A stretch of DNA of 64,000 bases. Source: Pseudanabaena sp. FACHB-2040 (GTDB lineage: Bacteria > Cyanobacteriota > Cyanobacteriia > Phormidesmidales > Phormidesmidaceae). A program made the position numbers and the translations under genes. Below the pieces are notes generated by a model. That model was given only the letters and a program-made list of their open reading frames with translations. It did not search any database and was not told the DNA's origin. Location of the stretch: positions 1 to 64,000 of the forward strand of contig NZ_JACJQO010000007.1 of assembly GCF_014696715.1 (NCBI RefSeq), read 5' to 3'. This document shows, one piece after another, positions 50,935 to 60,234 of this stretch (position 1 is the first letter of the stretch; every line of letters starts with the position of its first letter).

Positions 50935-51390
50935 CTAAGCCAGCACAGTCTCTCCCCTGAGATAATCCTGCAGCTGGCGACAGTGATCGTGGGAAAGGGT
51001 TTCCTGCAGCGCCATTTGCGTTGAGAAGGCTTTGATATCGAGAATCTCACGGGGGTCGGCAATGCGGGGAGTGCCCTCGACACGGGTTGCGACGGCCACG
51101 CAAATAGAGTGAAAGCGAGGATCGCGGTTTGGGGCAGAGTAAACGCCTACAAGTCGCTCAATAGCAATAACCGTTAGCCCGGTTTCTTCCATCAGCTCTC
51201 GCTGAGTAGCTGTAAGCACATCTTCGCCCCAGTCAATTAAGCCACCGGGCAAGCCCCATTGTCCGGTATCCCGGCGGCGGATCAGAACAATTTGACCGTC
51301 TGGCAGTACAGGGATAACGCAAGTTCCCAGCAATGGCCGCTTGAGAATTAGCCCCAGCAATGTCTGAACGGAATACCAGAAGTAGCGCAT
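50935..51390 (-). CDS. Nudix hydrolase
   Basis: A 151-aa protein with a complete Nudix box, GGLIDWGEDVLTATQRELMEETGL, here named by its ends (positions about 50-73): G-x5-E-x7-R-E-x2-E-E-x-G. Such enzymes cleave nucleoside diphosphate derivatives; substrate unknown. It lies eight bases after the start region of the prxQ stop and 64 bases before the hydrolase gene. Confidence 0.9.
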   Translation of the reverse strand: MRYFWYSVQTLLGLILKRPLLGTCVIPVLPDGQIVLIRRRDTGQWGLPGGLIDWGEDVLTATQRELMEETGLTVIAIERLVGVYSAPNRDPRFHSICVAVATRVEGTPRIADPREILDIKAFSTQMALQETLSHDHCRQLQDYLRGETVLA

Positions 51391-51397
51391 AGAGTAC

Positions 51398-51862
51398 CTA
51401 GAGGGCTGCTAGGTCGGCCAGAATCTCATTGGCATGAGTTTCGGGTTTGACCTTGCGATAAATCTTTTCAAGGGTGCCGTCAGGCCCAATGACAAATGTG
51501 CTGCGGCTAATGCCTATATACTCTTTGCCCATAAACTTTTTCGGGCCATAGCTCTCGTAGGTGCTGGCAACCTCTCCGCCTGCGTCGATCAGCAGCGGAA
51601 ACGGTAGGTTGAATTTAGTGGCGAACTTGCCATGGGACTTGGCATCGTCAGTACTTACCCCCAGCACAGCCACATCTTTGCTTTGGTAGGTGTCGTAGGC
51701 ATCTCGAAAGCCACAGGCCTCCTTGTTGCAGCCAGGGGTATTGTCGCGGGGATAGAAGTAGAGGACAACCCGCCTGCCCCGAAAATCGGCCAGACTGACG
51801 GGGTTGCCCGATGCATCGGGCAAGCTGAAGTCTGGGGCGGGATCTCCGATCTGTAATGCCAT
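51398..51862 (-). CDS. bcp: thioredoxin-dependent peroxiredoxin, PrxQ/Bcp type
   Basis: Reduces hydrogen peroxide and lipid peroxides using thioredoxin. The peroxidatic Cys is in YPRDNTPGCNKEACGF, with the resolving Cys five residues on, the PrxQ arrangement. ATG 51862 gives 154 aa starting MALQIGDPAPDFSLPD; the open frame runs to 51919 without support. The Nudix gene follows after 7 bases on the same strand, and could be co-transcribed. Confidence 0.93.
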   Translation of the reverse strand: MALQIGDPAPDFSLPDASGNPVSLADFRGRRVVLYFYPRDNTPGCNKEACGFRDAYDTYQSKDVAVLGVSTDDAKSHGKFATKFNLPFPLLIDAGGEVASTYESYGPKKFMGKEYIGISRSTFVIGPDGTLEKIYRKVKPETHANEILADLAAL

Positions 51863-51990
51863 TGCGATCGCTCTGTAAAATGCCTGACGATTCAACATCT
51901 TAAAAATTGTAAGCGACACCCAGAGCAGTTTATAAATCTGCCCTGTTACCGCAGCAATTGAAACAGCAGAACGCTATCATCACACCATAG

Positions 51991-53136
<1,146 letters not shown>

Positions 53137-53147
53137 TTTTGAGGGCA

Positions 53148-53192
53148 GAAGGTGAAGGGTAGAAGGTTGAGGGCAGAGAACAGAAAGAAGTA
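53148..53192. repeat. short purine-rich degenerate repeat
   Basis: Units resembling GGGCAGAAGGTGAAGGGTAG recur imperfectly after the CNNM/CBS gene stop. This resembles the heptameric short tandem repeats common between genes in filamentous cyanobacteria. The copy number is low and the unit decayed. Confidence 0.35.
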
Positions 53193-53224
53193 GGGATGGA
53201 ATAGATCAATCTCAGTCTTAATCT

Positions 53225-54043
53225 TTACTCTTGACTTTTTACGACTGACTGAACTAAGGGCTGAAACGTATCAACCCACTTAGTCTGGCTGCTGGCTAGG
53301 GTAGGGTAGGAATGCTGAGCGTAGTTTTTGCCGACTGTTAGGGGGAATAGGGGGGCGTTATTTAGGGCTGTCCAGTGGCCGCCCGCTGCCTGCACAATGG
53401 CCCAAACTGCGGCGATATCCCAGATTTTGGGGGTTGCTTCTACGGCTCCTAAGGTGTAGCCTGCGGCTACGGTCAGCAGATTATAGGAGGCGACGCCCAG
53501 CATGCGAATTTTGCAGGGAAAGGGGTGGGCCAAAACTCCGGTGCTGCGGGCACAGAGGCTAAAGAACTGATTTTTGCCAGGGGCTGCAGGACTAGTGTGA
53601 ATGGGCTGACCATTGAGGTAAGCTCCGGTAGGGCTGTTTAGGCTAGATTGACCCGGCCAGTACCCGTGAAACGCCTGCTGCAGCGGCGGGATATAGACAT
53701 AGCCAAATACCGGCGTTCCTCGGTAGAGCAGCCCTAGAGAAATGGCCCAGAGGGGAATGCCTCGCGCGAAGTTGGTGGTGCCGTCGATGGGGTCAATAAT
53801 CCAGCACCAGTCGCTGTCTGGAAAGACGTGGGCGACTTCCTCACTCAGCACACCGTGATCAGGAAAAGTCTGCTGAATCGCTGTTCTTAAAGTTTCATCG
53901 GCCCAACGATCGGCGGTGGTGACTAGACTGCCATCGTCTTTTTCTTCAACTTTGGCTTGGCCCAATGTCTGCAGCAGGTGCTGACCGACGCTCAGCGTAG
54001 TGTCTTGGGCGAAAGTGAGAACGGTCGTCCAAAAGTCTGTCAT
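53225..54043 (-). CDS. inositol-monophosphatase-family phosphatase
   Basis: A 272-aa Mg-dependent phosphatase. Metal motifs: VTTADRWADE, LSEEVAH-type Glu, DPIDGTTNFARG, and IWDIAAVWAIVQAAGG near the end. Family members act on inositol phosphates, fructose bisphosphate, histidinol phosphate or PAP; the motif set does not decide. It lies 14 bases downstream of the PucC-type carrier gene, so co-transcription is likely. Confidence 0.88.
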   Translation of the reverse strand: MTDFWTTVLTFAQDTTLSVGQHLLQTLGQAKVEEKDDGSLVTTADRWADETLRTAIQQTFPDHGVLSEEVAHVFPDSDWCWIIDPIDGTTNFARGIPLWAISLGLLYRGTPVFGYVYIPPLQQAFHGYWPGQSSLNSPTGAYLNGQPIHTSPAAPGKNQFFSLCARSTGVLAHPFPCKIRMLGVASYNLLTVAAGYTLGAVEATPKIWDIAAVWAIVQAAGGHWTALNNAPLFPLTVGKNYAQHSYPTLASSQTKWVDTFQPLVQSVVKSQE

Positions 54044-54057
54044 GGTATCAGGTTCTA

Positions 54058-55542
54058 CTAGTCCATATCGCTTTGGAGAGCGGCTGCGATCGCATCTTTA
54101 GCATTAGCCTGAAACTCCTGAATATTGACCCGACTCAGCAAAAAGATTGCCAAAATCATGCCCGCTGCCTGGGTCAAAAACACTAGCGCATAGGCGGGCA
54201 AGAACTCACCCTGGGCTGCTGCTGCCCCTGATACATGGAAATTTCTGACCAACGTTTTACCTAGGTCTAGCAGACCACCGCCGAGAACCGTAGCGCTGCC
54301 TCGAGCAATCGCTTGAGCCAGCCCCCAAGCGCCGATAAACGTTCCTGCCGTTTCAGCTACAGTCAAGTCCAGCATTAACACAATGGCCCCTAGTGTCAGC
54401 ACGCCCGAGGCAATGCCAAAGCAAAAAACCGCTGTCATGAGCAGGGCGGGTTGCCCGGTTATGCCCGATAGGCTCAGCAGCACCAGACAAATTGCAGCCC
54501 AGACACAGCCCAAAGTCACGGTGCGCTTCTTACCGATGCGAGGCACCACAAAAAAGCCTGTGAAAATAATCCCCAGCAGGGTGCCCATGCCAAAGGCAGC
54601 ATTGAGCTGAGTGGTTTCTGCAATCCGCATCCGGAAAACTTCACCGCCATAGGGTTCTAAGATGGCATCCTGCATGAAAAGACTCAGGCTCAGCACCAGC
54701 AGAAAGGTGAAAAAGAGCCCGGTCTGGCGGCTGGCCGTGAGAATTTTCAGGGCACTGCCCAAAGTAATGCTGTCCTCCCGATTCGCCAGAGAAGACCGTC
54801 TGCTGAGCCGCGAGTATTTCTTCTCAATGCCGTAGGTGCTGATGAAAGCCAGAAAGCAGACCACCGCTGGCGCAACTATAAAGAGTCGATTAATTGAGGC
54901 TCGCACTTGCTCTAGCGGCGCATCGAGGGTGATAGGCCGCAGCACAATGGTGGAGATAATCACGCCGGTAATAATGCCCACCATTAGCATGGCCCAGCCG
55001 ATGCCTACTAGCCGAGAGCGGCTGCTTTCATCAGAAACATCAACGAGCAGAGCGGTAAAGGGCGTAGAGGTAGCGCTTAGGGCTAGCCCATAAATCGCAA
55101 AAACGACTGCCAGCAAACCCACCCAAGGGTAAGCCTGACTGCCCCAACCCACAGTTTCAACACTGTTGCCCAAACGCCAGACGACCTGTACTGCGATAAA
55201 GGAAGTCAGGGCCACAGTTGTAATCCCGAGCCAGATATAGCCACTGCGGTGATAGCCAAACAGAGGTTTGGAGTCAGAGAGCTGGCCAAACCAGACTCGC
55301 GCTGGTGCCATAAATTGATGTACCGCGATCACCCCAGCCGCGATCAGGGCAGGCACCTGCAGTTCCTCAATCATGACCCGGTTTAAAACACCGAGGGTGA
55401 GCAGGGACATAATGCCCAGCCCCATATTAAAGACGCCCAACCGCAGCATAGTGAGGGTGGTTAAATCTGGCTTAGCGTCGTCTGGGGGCGCTCCGAAGGT
55501 GGGGGGCAGATCACGGGTAGTCATGGTCTTGCACTGCTTCAT
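54058..55542 (-). CDS. PucC/BCD-family major facilitator protein
   Basis: A 494-aa membrane protein with 12 predicted helices. The N-terminal part (LGVFNMGLGIMSLLTLGVLNRVMIEELQVPA) and PARVWFGQLSDSKPLFGYHRSGY match the PucC/BCD group, whose characterised members assist light-harvesting complex assembly in phototrophic bacteria. In cyanobacteria such proteins may serve chlorophyll handling; function unproved. ATG 55524 (MTTRDLPP) is an alternative start. Confidence 0.85.
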   Translation of the reverse strand: MKQCKTMTTRDLPPTFGAPPDDAKPDLTTLTMLRLGVFNMGLGIMSLLTLGVLNRVMIEELQVPALIAAGVIAVHQFMAPARVWFGQLSDSKPLFGYHRSGYIWLGITTVALTSFIAVQVVWRLGNSVETVGWGSQAYPWVGLLAVVFAIYGLALSATSTPFTALLVDVSDESSRSRLVGIGWAMLMVGIITGVIISTIVLRPITLDAPLEQVRASINRLFIVAPAVVCFLAFISTYGIEKKYSRLSRRSSLANREDSITLGSALKILTASRQTGLFFTFLLVLSLSLFMQDAILEPYGGEVFRMRIAETTQLNAAFGMGTLLGIIFTGFFVVPRIGKKRTVTLGCVWAAICLVLLSLSGITGQPALLMTAVFCFGIASGVLTLGAIVLMLDLTVAETAGTFIGAWGLAQAIARGSATVLGGGLLDLGKTLVRNFHVSGAAAAQGEFLPAYALVFLTQAAGMILAIFLLSRVNIQEFQANAKDAIAAALQSDMD

Positions 55543-55773
55543 AGGGCACTAGCAGGGAACATGGCCTGGGTCAAAACATACGCTCTTAACCCGCAGGTAT
55601 GGCCCCTGCTGTTAATCAGCATATCGGTTGAAGGAGACCTATGGCTGCTGTTGCCCTTACCTCCTAATCAGGAAAGCCCAGACAGGAAAGCTATGATAAA
55701 TAAACCTAAGGCAGGTCAGTGCTGGCCCATCTGGTCTACCTTCTTGATGTGTTTCCCTGACAAGGTTGCTTTC

Positions 55774-56001
55774 ATGCTGGAATCCGTTTCCTCCCCTTTT
55801 CAGATCCCTGCTCAAAATGCAATTGAGATCTTGCAGGTGCATCAAATGGCTCAAGACTTCCGCAGGGAAGTGGAGTGCCGGGAGCAGTTTGCCGCCTATT
55901 GTGATTGGTACGACCGGACTGCCCTGCAGCATCAGCAGGAATGGGCTGCTATGCAGAAAGATGTGCAGCTGCGGGGCTATTTTAGGAGAAACCGCTCCTA
56001 A
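55774..56001 (+). CDS. small hypothetical protein
   Basis: ATG 55774 gives 75 aa (MLESVSSPFQIPAQNAIEIL start), rich in charged and aromatic residues and predicted helical (MAQDFRREVECREQFAAYCDWYDR). The frame is open to 55561, but that extension is less protein-like. An AAGG is placed 9-12 bases before the ATG. No family recognised. Confidence 0.55.
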   Translation: MLESVSSPFQIPAQNAIEILQVHQMAQDFRREVECREQFAAYCDWYDRTALQHQQEWAAMQKDVQLRGYFRRNRS

Positions 56002-56017
56002 AGGCTGTGGTTAAACC

Positions 56018-56266
56018 CTAAGACTCAACAGCTTCTAGCTCGTCTTTTCGCAGGTGCGCCTTGAAAGGTCGTTTGGCCCCTTCTACCTGAAACTCAACAT
56101 GAACGGGAAAGTTGGCGCTGATAGGGCGGCCTTGATAATCAGAGAGAATTTTCACAATCACTCCCTCCATACCCTTAGCATCAAAGGCTTGGTTCCGATG
56201 GAGCGGGTGGTGGTAGAAAACAACAGAGTCTTTAACGCGGACGCGATCGCCAATATTCATATTCAC
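56018..56266 (-). CDS. ftrV: ferredoxin-thioredoxin reductase variable (alpha) chain
   Basis: The 82-aa SH3-like non-catalytic chain of ferredoxin-thioredoxin reductase, which passes electrons from photosynthetic ferredoxin to thioredoxin. Typical residues are GDRVRVKDSVVFYHHPLHRN and YQGRPISANFPVHVEF. An ATG two codons later (MNIGDRV) is an alternative start. It is separated from ftrC. Confidence 0.93.
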   Translation of the reverse strand: MNMNIGDRVRVKDSVVFYHHPLHRNQAFDAKGMEGVIVKILSDYQGRPISANFPVHVEFQVEGAKRPFKAHLRKDELEAVES

Positions 56267-56502
56267 ACAGTCGCCTCAGAAGGCCCCACCTGAGTCTGGG
56301 TGAGCAGGCCAAATTTTCTAAAATTTTGCAACCCTACTATCTTTGCATAGGTTGGTCCCTGCTCTGCATCGGAACCCCTGAGGTTGGCTATGGAGAGGCG
56401 ATGAATAGGTTGTGTAGAGGCTAACTTAGGGCAGCAGGCACAGAGACAATCCTTAGATTGACTCTATTTTGACAAGCTGGCCTAGAAAGTACCTAGCGGA
56501 GT

Positions 56503-56739
56503 TTAAAAAGCGCGCAGCACTAGCTGATCTACTCTTTGCCCGCCTAGAGCCTGCACCCGGTAAGTAACGTACCCCTGAGGGTCGGTAGGAGCAGCGGCTA
56601 GGTGCCCCTGCCATCTGAGGTAGTGAATGCGGCTAAAGGGCGCTGAGACGATCCGGTAACAGTGAGACCATCCCGGCATATAAATCACATCATTGGGTTC
56701 GAGTAGGGCACCGGCCCGATGGGGAGAAAAGGGTTTCAT
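56503..56739 (-). CDS. possible small hypothetical protein
   Basis: A 78-aa soluble frame (MKPFSPHRAGALLEPNDVIY start, QRVDQLVLRAF end) with an EPNDVIYMPGWSHCYRI stretch that resembles a small beta-barrel. No clear ribosome binding site is visible and no family is recognised. It is kept because its codon use and composition look more natural than the antisense frame. Confidence 0.45.
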   Translation of the reverse strand: MKPFSPHRAGALLEPNDVIYMPGWSHCYRIVSAPFSRIHYLRWQGHLAAAPTDPQGYVTYRVQALGGQRVDQLVLRAF

Positions 56740-57150
56740 TGTCGTGAGTGACTGGATAACCAGCCTTGAGCGTTTGATTAAACTGTCTGATCAAACTGTA
56801 GCTTCAGATACAGAAGAAAGTCAGTCCCTATGGTCAGGGTTTCAAGGCTTTCTTGCGAAGCGTAAACAGAGATTTGATCAGATCTATTTCTATAGTGCGT
56901 ATTCAGCACCTGCCCTGCCTCTGTCGGGCGGTGTCTGCCATTTGAGAGGTTTGTCTTCTCGAATGCAGTTTGCGGGGAGGGCCTCTGAGGCAGGACTAGG
57001 CGGCATACGGCCTGTTGAATCTGATTGGCCTGCACGTGTTCTATAGCTAGACACAAGCCTTAAGACGCAGGCAAAAGCTGAGCAACAAACGGCAGTCGCT
57101 AGGTTGAAACCCCTAAGAATCAAGGCTGGCAGGGTGGCGTAAACAAACCC
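56740..57150. other. 411-base intergenic region
   Basis: A plus-strand frame (56693-57046) is open but overlaps the 78-aa gene, ends in low-quality sequence and is judged spurious. No repeat, strong hairpin or promoter pair was found. Confidence 0.5.
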
Positions 57151-57561
57151 TTAGTCTTCTTCAATCAGCTCGCTCACTTTGGCATACATAGCGGCGATGG
57201 TCGGATCGTGCTGCACGGCGATATGGTAGCGCTCTCGCAGGGCGGTGCCGGTGGCTGAGGTCTGGAGCAGGCTGCGCGCTTCTTGCAGGAGCTCTGTCGC
57301 TTTTTCAGGGGGTTGAGGCTTTTTTGACATCAGCACTTCATCGATCTGGACGATGAACTGGGAAATGGGCCTGAGCCAGTTGAACCACTCATGGCTAATT
57401 ACTAGCTGGAAGTACTCTCCCTTGGTTCGGATAGGGCCATTGGTTTGCTCATAGCTCTCGCGCTCAGCTTCAAGCAGTGCTTTATGGAGCTTCAGCAGAA
57501 TGGGTCTGAGTTCTTGGAGGCGTCGAAAAGCCAAATCGGACGAAAAGTTACCGGCTGTCAT
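57151..57561 (-). CDS. hypothetical helical protein
   Basis: A 136-aa soluble, all-helical protein (RRLQELRPILLKLHKALLEA near the start, IAAMYAKVSELIEED at the end). No signal peptide or catalytic motif is seen. It looks like a real conserved-type gene by composition, but I do not recognise the family. The next gene on the same strand is 156 bases upstream. Confidence 0.7.
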   Translation of the reverse strand: MTAGNFSSDLAFRRLQELRPILLKLHKALLEAERESYEQTNGPIRTKGEYFQLVISHEWFNWLRPISQFIVQIDEVLMSKKPQPPEKATELLQEARSLLQTSATGTALRERYHIAVQHDPTIAAMYAKVSELIEED

Positions 57562-57717
57562 TCACAAATATTCGCAAACTCTCCTCTCACCTTTCCATTT
57601 TTTTTGGCCCTTTTCAAGCAGGCTCTACTCGTTTAAGGCAACTCTACTTGCTGCCAGGAATTAAGAGATGCGTATATTGGGGAGAGGACTGCTGCCAGCC
57701 GCTTTAAGGCTTCAGGG

Positions 57718-57924
57718 TTAGCGCAGACGCCAGCGCATCAGCCCGCCTAACGAGAGCGCTTCGAGCGCAAACTGGAGTTCGACGGGGGAAATGGCAAAGC
57801 CCCAGGCAAATGCGATCGCACCCGTCGAAATTAAGGCAATCTGATAAACCTCTTCGGCAATTTTGAAGCCCAGCCAGATAATCACAACCCCCAGGCCAAT
57901 CAGAATCAGATGAGAAAGAATCAT
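57718..57924 (-). CDS. small membrane protein, predicted ArsR target
   Basis: ATG 57924 gives 68 aa with AGGGAA upstream; the open frame continues to 57975, across part of the operator. Two hydrophobic helices (LSHLILIGLGVVIIWLGF and IALISTGAIAFAWGFAI) flank a short charged turn, with a basic end (MRWRLR). Its upstream region carries the same ATATCG-N8-CGATAT palindrome as the ArsR gene next to it, so it is probably controlled by that regulator. Function unknown. Confidence 0.65.
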   Translation of the reverse strand: MILSHLILIGLGVVIIWLGFKIAEEVYQIALISTGAIAFAWGFAISPVELQFALEALSLGGLMRWRLR

Positions 57925-57964
57925 GGCGTGTTCCCTATCAGCTTGAAGATATCTGTAATTAGAA

Positions 57965-57984
57965 ATATCGAACACTGTCGATAT
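57965..57984. promoter_or_regulatory. ArsR-type operator 1 (ATATCG-N8-CGATAT)
   Basis: Perfect 6-bp arms ATATCG (57965-57970) and CGATAT (57979-57984) around an 8-base spacer, 41 bases before the small membrane protein start. Overlaps a possible -10 (TATATC on the minus strand). The same arms and spacing recur at 58377-58396. Confidence 0.65.
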
Positions 57985-58062
57985 ACTTGGCCAGGATATT
58001 TAATAAGTATAAATACATATTAGACGTAAAACCTACAGAACGGGCTCAGATTTATAAATGCC

Positions 58063-58365
58063 TTAGAGGTCGTGAGCCAATCGATCGGCCAGATCAGAGA
58101 ATGCCTGATCAATCCGACGGTAGTAGGTCCACTGACCGTGGCGGGTAGATTTGACCAGCCCGGCCTCTTCCAGCATGGTCAGGTAGTGGGAAATCGTGGA
58201 CTGAGCCAAACCAGCCTTCTTCTGAATCAGGCTGACACAAACGCCTTCGGCTTCACTGTAGCCTTCCCCCGGTGCCGAGAAGTGAGTGCCCGGATCTTTA
58301 AGCCACTGAAGAATTTGCAGTCGAGTTTCGTTTGCGAGAACTTTGAAGATGTCTTTGGTATCCAT
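58063..58365 (-). CDS. ArsR/SmtB-family transcription regulator
   Basis: A 100-aa winged-helix repressor with the family start FKVLANETRLQILQWLKDPG and recognition helix GLAQSTISHYLTMLEEAGL, followed by the wing KSTRHGQWTYYRR. Only one Cys (C43, in GVCVS) is present, so classical multi-Cys metal sites and the two-Cys persulfide sensor pattern are not complete. The subgroup with DPGTHF is often beside oxidoreductase genes. An operator lies 12 bases before its ATG, implying autoregulation. Confidence 0.92.
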   Translation of the reverse strand: MDTKDIFKVLANETRLQILQWLKDPGTHFSAPGEGYSEAEGVCVSLIQKKAGLAQSTISHYLTMLEEAGLVKSTRHGQWTYYRRIDQAFSDLADRLAHDL

Positions 58366-58376
58366 ATTTAAACACT

Positions 58377-58396
58377 ATATCGATAAAAACCGATAT
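58377..58396. promoter_or_regulatory. ArsR-type operator 2 (ATATCG-N8-CGATAT)
   Basis: ATATCG (58377-58382) and CGATAT (58391-58396) around an 8-base spacer, directly upstream of the arsR-type gene. The arms and spacing are identical to those at 57965-57984. Confidence 0.65.
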
Positions 58397-58607
58397 GGTG
58401 CCTTGCACCCCCTGTACTGCTACCGCAAAGGTCTTTAGTCGCAAGAAACTCAGCTCCACCGCACTTACCTGATCCCCAAGCTGCGCGGCTACCCGGCTGC
58501 GATCGCAAGCCGCCGCCAAAACCCGATGTCCTTTGGCCGCTAGTCCCAGCGCTGCAGGCCGATTGACAATTAGTGGCCCCAATAACCAGAAAGGTCTGAG
58601 GCTTCAC
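58397..58607 (-). pseudogene. relic of an NmrA/SDR-type NAD(P)-binding gene
   Basis: The minus strand encodes VKPQTFLVIGAT in one frame and then VNRPAALGLAAKGHRVLAAA and KTFAVAVQGVQG in the next frame. Joined, these are the Rossmann N-terminus and following strands of an NmrA-type NAD(P)-binding protein, broken by a frameshift near 58574 in the glycine loop. Only about 70 of the usual 280-300 residues remain. ArsR regulators of the adjacent subgroup are often beside such oxidoreductase genes, so this is probably the former partner. Confidence 0.65.
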
Positions 58608-58620
58608 GCCGCTTTGCAAA

Positions 58621-59565
58621 TCACTCTTCAATCCGATAGCCGAAGTCGTTTAGCTGATTGCGAGACTGCCGCCATTTGGGCACGACTTTGACAAAGACTT
58701 CTAGATAAACCTTGCCCATGATCAGCTTTTGAATCTGCTCTCGGGCAGCGGCCCCAATGGTCTTCATCATGCTGCCCTGCTTGCCGATCAAAATCCCTTT
58801 TTGGGAATCGCGCTCGACGTGAACCGTGGAGAGAATGCGGGTGATGGTCTTATCTTCTTCTACCCGATCAATGGAAATGGCAACGGAGTGGGGTACCTCT
58901 TGCCGGGTGTGCAGCAAGATCTGCTCTCGAATCAGCTCACCCATAATAAAGCGCTCGGGCTGATCGGTGACTAGATCAGGTGGGTAGTAGTAGGGACCTG
59001 GCTCAAGCCGCTCAATCAAACCCTGAAGAAGCGGCTCCAGCCCTTCTCCAGTGAGTGCCGAGAACTTAAACAGGGGCCAGCCCTGCTCTGCGGCCAAAAC
59101 CTCATAGCTCTGGTTAAGCGCCTCGGCCTGCTCTGACTGCTGATCGGTCTTGTTGATGCCTAAGACGACGTTGGCTCGATTGTGCCTCAGCAATTCGACA
59201 ATAAACTCGTCGCCTCGTCCAGCGGTGACGGAACCATCGACAACGAGGAGGGTGAGATCGACAGATGCGATCGCAACCCGCGCATTTTGCACCAAAATTT
59301 TGCCCAGCTCATGCTGCGGCTTGTGAATGCCCGGCGTATCAACAAAAATAATCTGCGCTTGAGGCGTCGAGAGAATGCCCCGCAACCGGTTGCGAGTGGT
59401 CTGGGCGACAGGCGAAGTAATGGCAATTTTCTGGCCGATCAGCGCATTCATCAGCGTCGATTTGCCCACATTGGGCCGCCCCACAATGCCCACAAAGCCC
59501 GAGCGAAACCCTTCCGGTGGAGTGGGGATAGCGTCAAATCCGATGACGTTAAGTTCGTCAGCCAT
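58621..59565 (-). CDS. era: GTPase Era
   Basis: A 314-aa GTPase that binds the 3' end of 16S rRNA during 30S maturation. G1 GRPNVGKSTL, G3 DTPGIHKP and G4 NKTD are present, and the KH domain contains ILIGKQGSMMKTIGAAAREQI. It follows the YjbQ gene, the two being nearly contiguous. Confidence 0.95.
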   Translation of the reverse strand: MADELNVIGFDAIPTPPEGFRSGFVGIVGRPNVGKSTLMNALIGQKIAITSPVAQTTRNRLRGILSTPQAQIIFVDTPGIHKPQHELGKILVQNARVAIASVDLTLLVVDGSVTAGRGDEFIVELLRHNRANVVLGINKTDQQSEQAEALNQSYEVLAAEQGWPLFKFSALTGEGLEPLLQGLIERLEPGPYYYPPDLVTDQPERFIMGELIREQILLHTRQEVPHSVAISIDRVEEDKTITRILSTVHVERDSQKGILIGKQGSMMKTIGAAAREQIQKLIMGKVYLEVFVKVVPKWRQSRNQLNDFGYRIEE

Positions 59566-59566
59566 T

Positions 59567-60031
59567 CTAATAACCAGTCACGTGGACAACGACTTCTCTG
59601 GCCGATCCACGCGCCCTGTGTTCCCAGAGATAAAGCCCTTGCCAGGTACCAAGAGCTAGCCTGCCGTCCACTACGGGAATACTTTCTGAAGTGTGGGTGA
59701 GTACCGAGCGGATGTGGGCTGGCATGTCGTCGGGGCCTTCCGTGCTGTGAATGTATGAATTGTCTTCAGGCACCAGTCGAGACAGAAAATTCTCCAGGTC
59801 TTTCAAAACATCCGGATCAGCATTCTCCTGAATGATTAGGCTGGCAGAGGTGTGGCGGATAAAGACCGTACACAGCCCCGTTTGAACGCCCGACTCACTC
59901 ACCACCTCCTGCACCTTGTTGGTAAAGCGGCCCAGCGATTTGCCCTGCGTCTGAATCTTCAAAATCTTCTGGTGGTGCTGTGGAGTTGCCGGGGCAGCGT
60001 TGGCGCTACGGGTGTTGGTAGGGGTCATCAA
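59567..60031 (-). CDS. YjbQ/UPF0047 family protein
   Basis: A 154-aa protein with the family motifs FIRHTSASLIIQENADPDV and HSTEGPDDMPAHIRS, and LALGTWQGLYLWEHRARG near the end. YjbQ homologues have weak thiamine-phosphate synthase activity; the physiological role is uncertain. An ATG one codon later is an alternative start. The era gene begins one base after its stop. Confidence 0.9.
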   Translation of the reverse strand: MMTPTNTRSANAAPATPQHHQKILKIQTQGKSLGRFTNKVQEVVSESGVQTGLCTVFIRHTSASLIIQENADPDVLKDLENFLSRLVPEDNSYIHSTEGPDDMPAHIRSVLTHTSESIPVVDGRLALGTWQGLYLWEHRARGSAREVVVHVTGY

Positions 60032-60084
60032 ATTGCCTCAGAAGTGCGGAGCGGAGCGTGTGAGATTCCTGTGGGAAATTCCTA

Positions 60085-60160
60085 TTGTCGCAGATTGTCG
60101 CAGACGGCCTGTAATGAGGCAGCTTTGCCCAAGCTTTGCCCAAGCTTCGTTTAAGCTTTA
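60085..60160. repeat. short direct repeats upstream of the pentapeptide gene
   Basis: TTGTCGCAGA occurs twice in tandem near 60085-60104, and AAGCTTTGCCC-type units occur near 60121-60150, continued by AAGCTTCG and AAGCTTTAA. Their role is unknown; slippage products are likely. Confidence 0.45.
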
Positions 60161-60234
60161 ACGACCGATCGCAAGCAAAATCTGCGAATTTGGGCATTTT
60201 AAATTCAAGTTTACCGAGGCGCTCTTAGAGCCAC

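Noticed and set aside
56693-57046. 117-codon plus-strand frame
   Set aside because: It overlaps the 78-aa gene, lacks a binding site and has poor protein composition.
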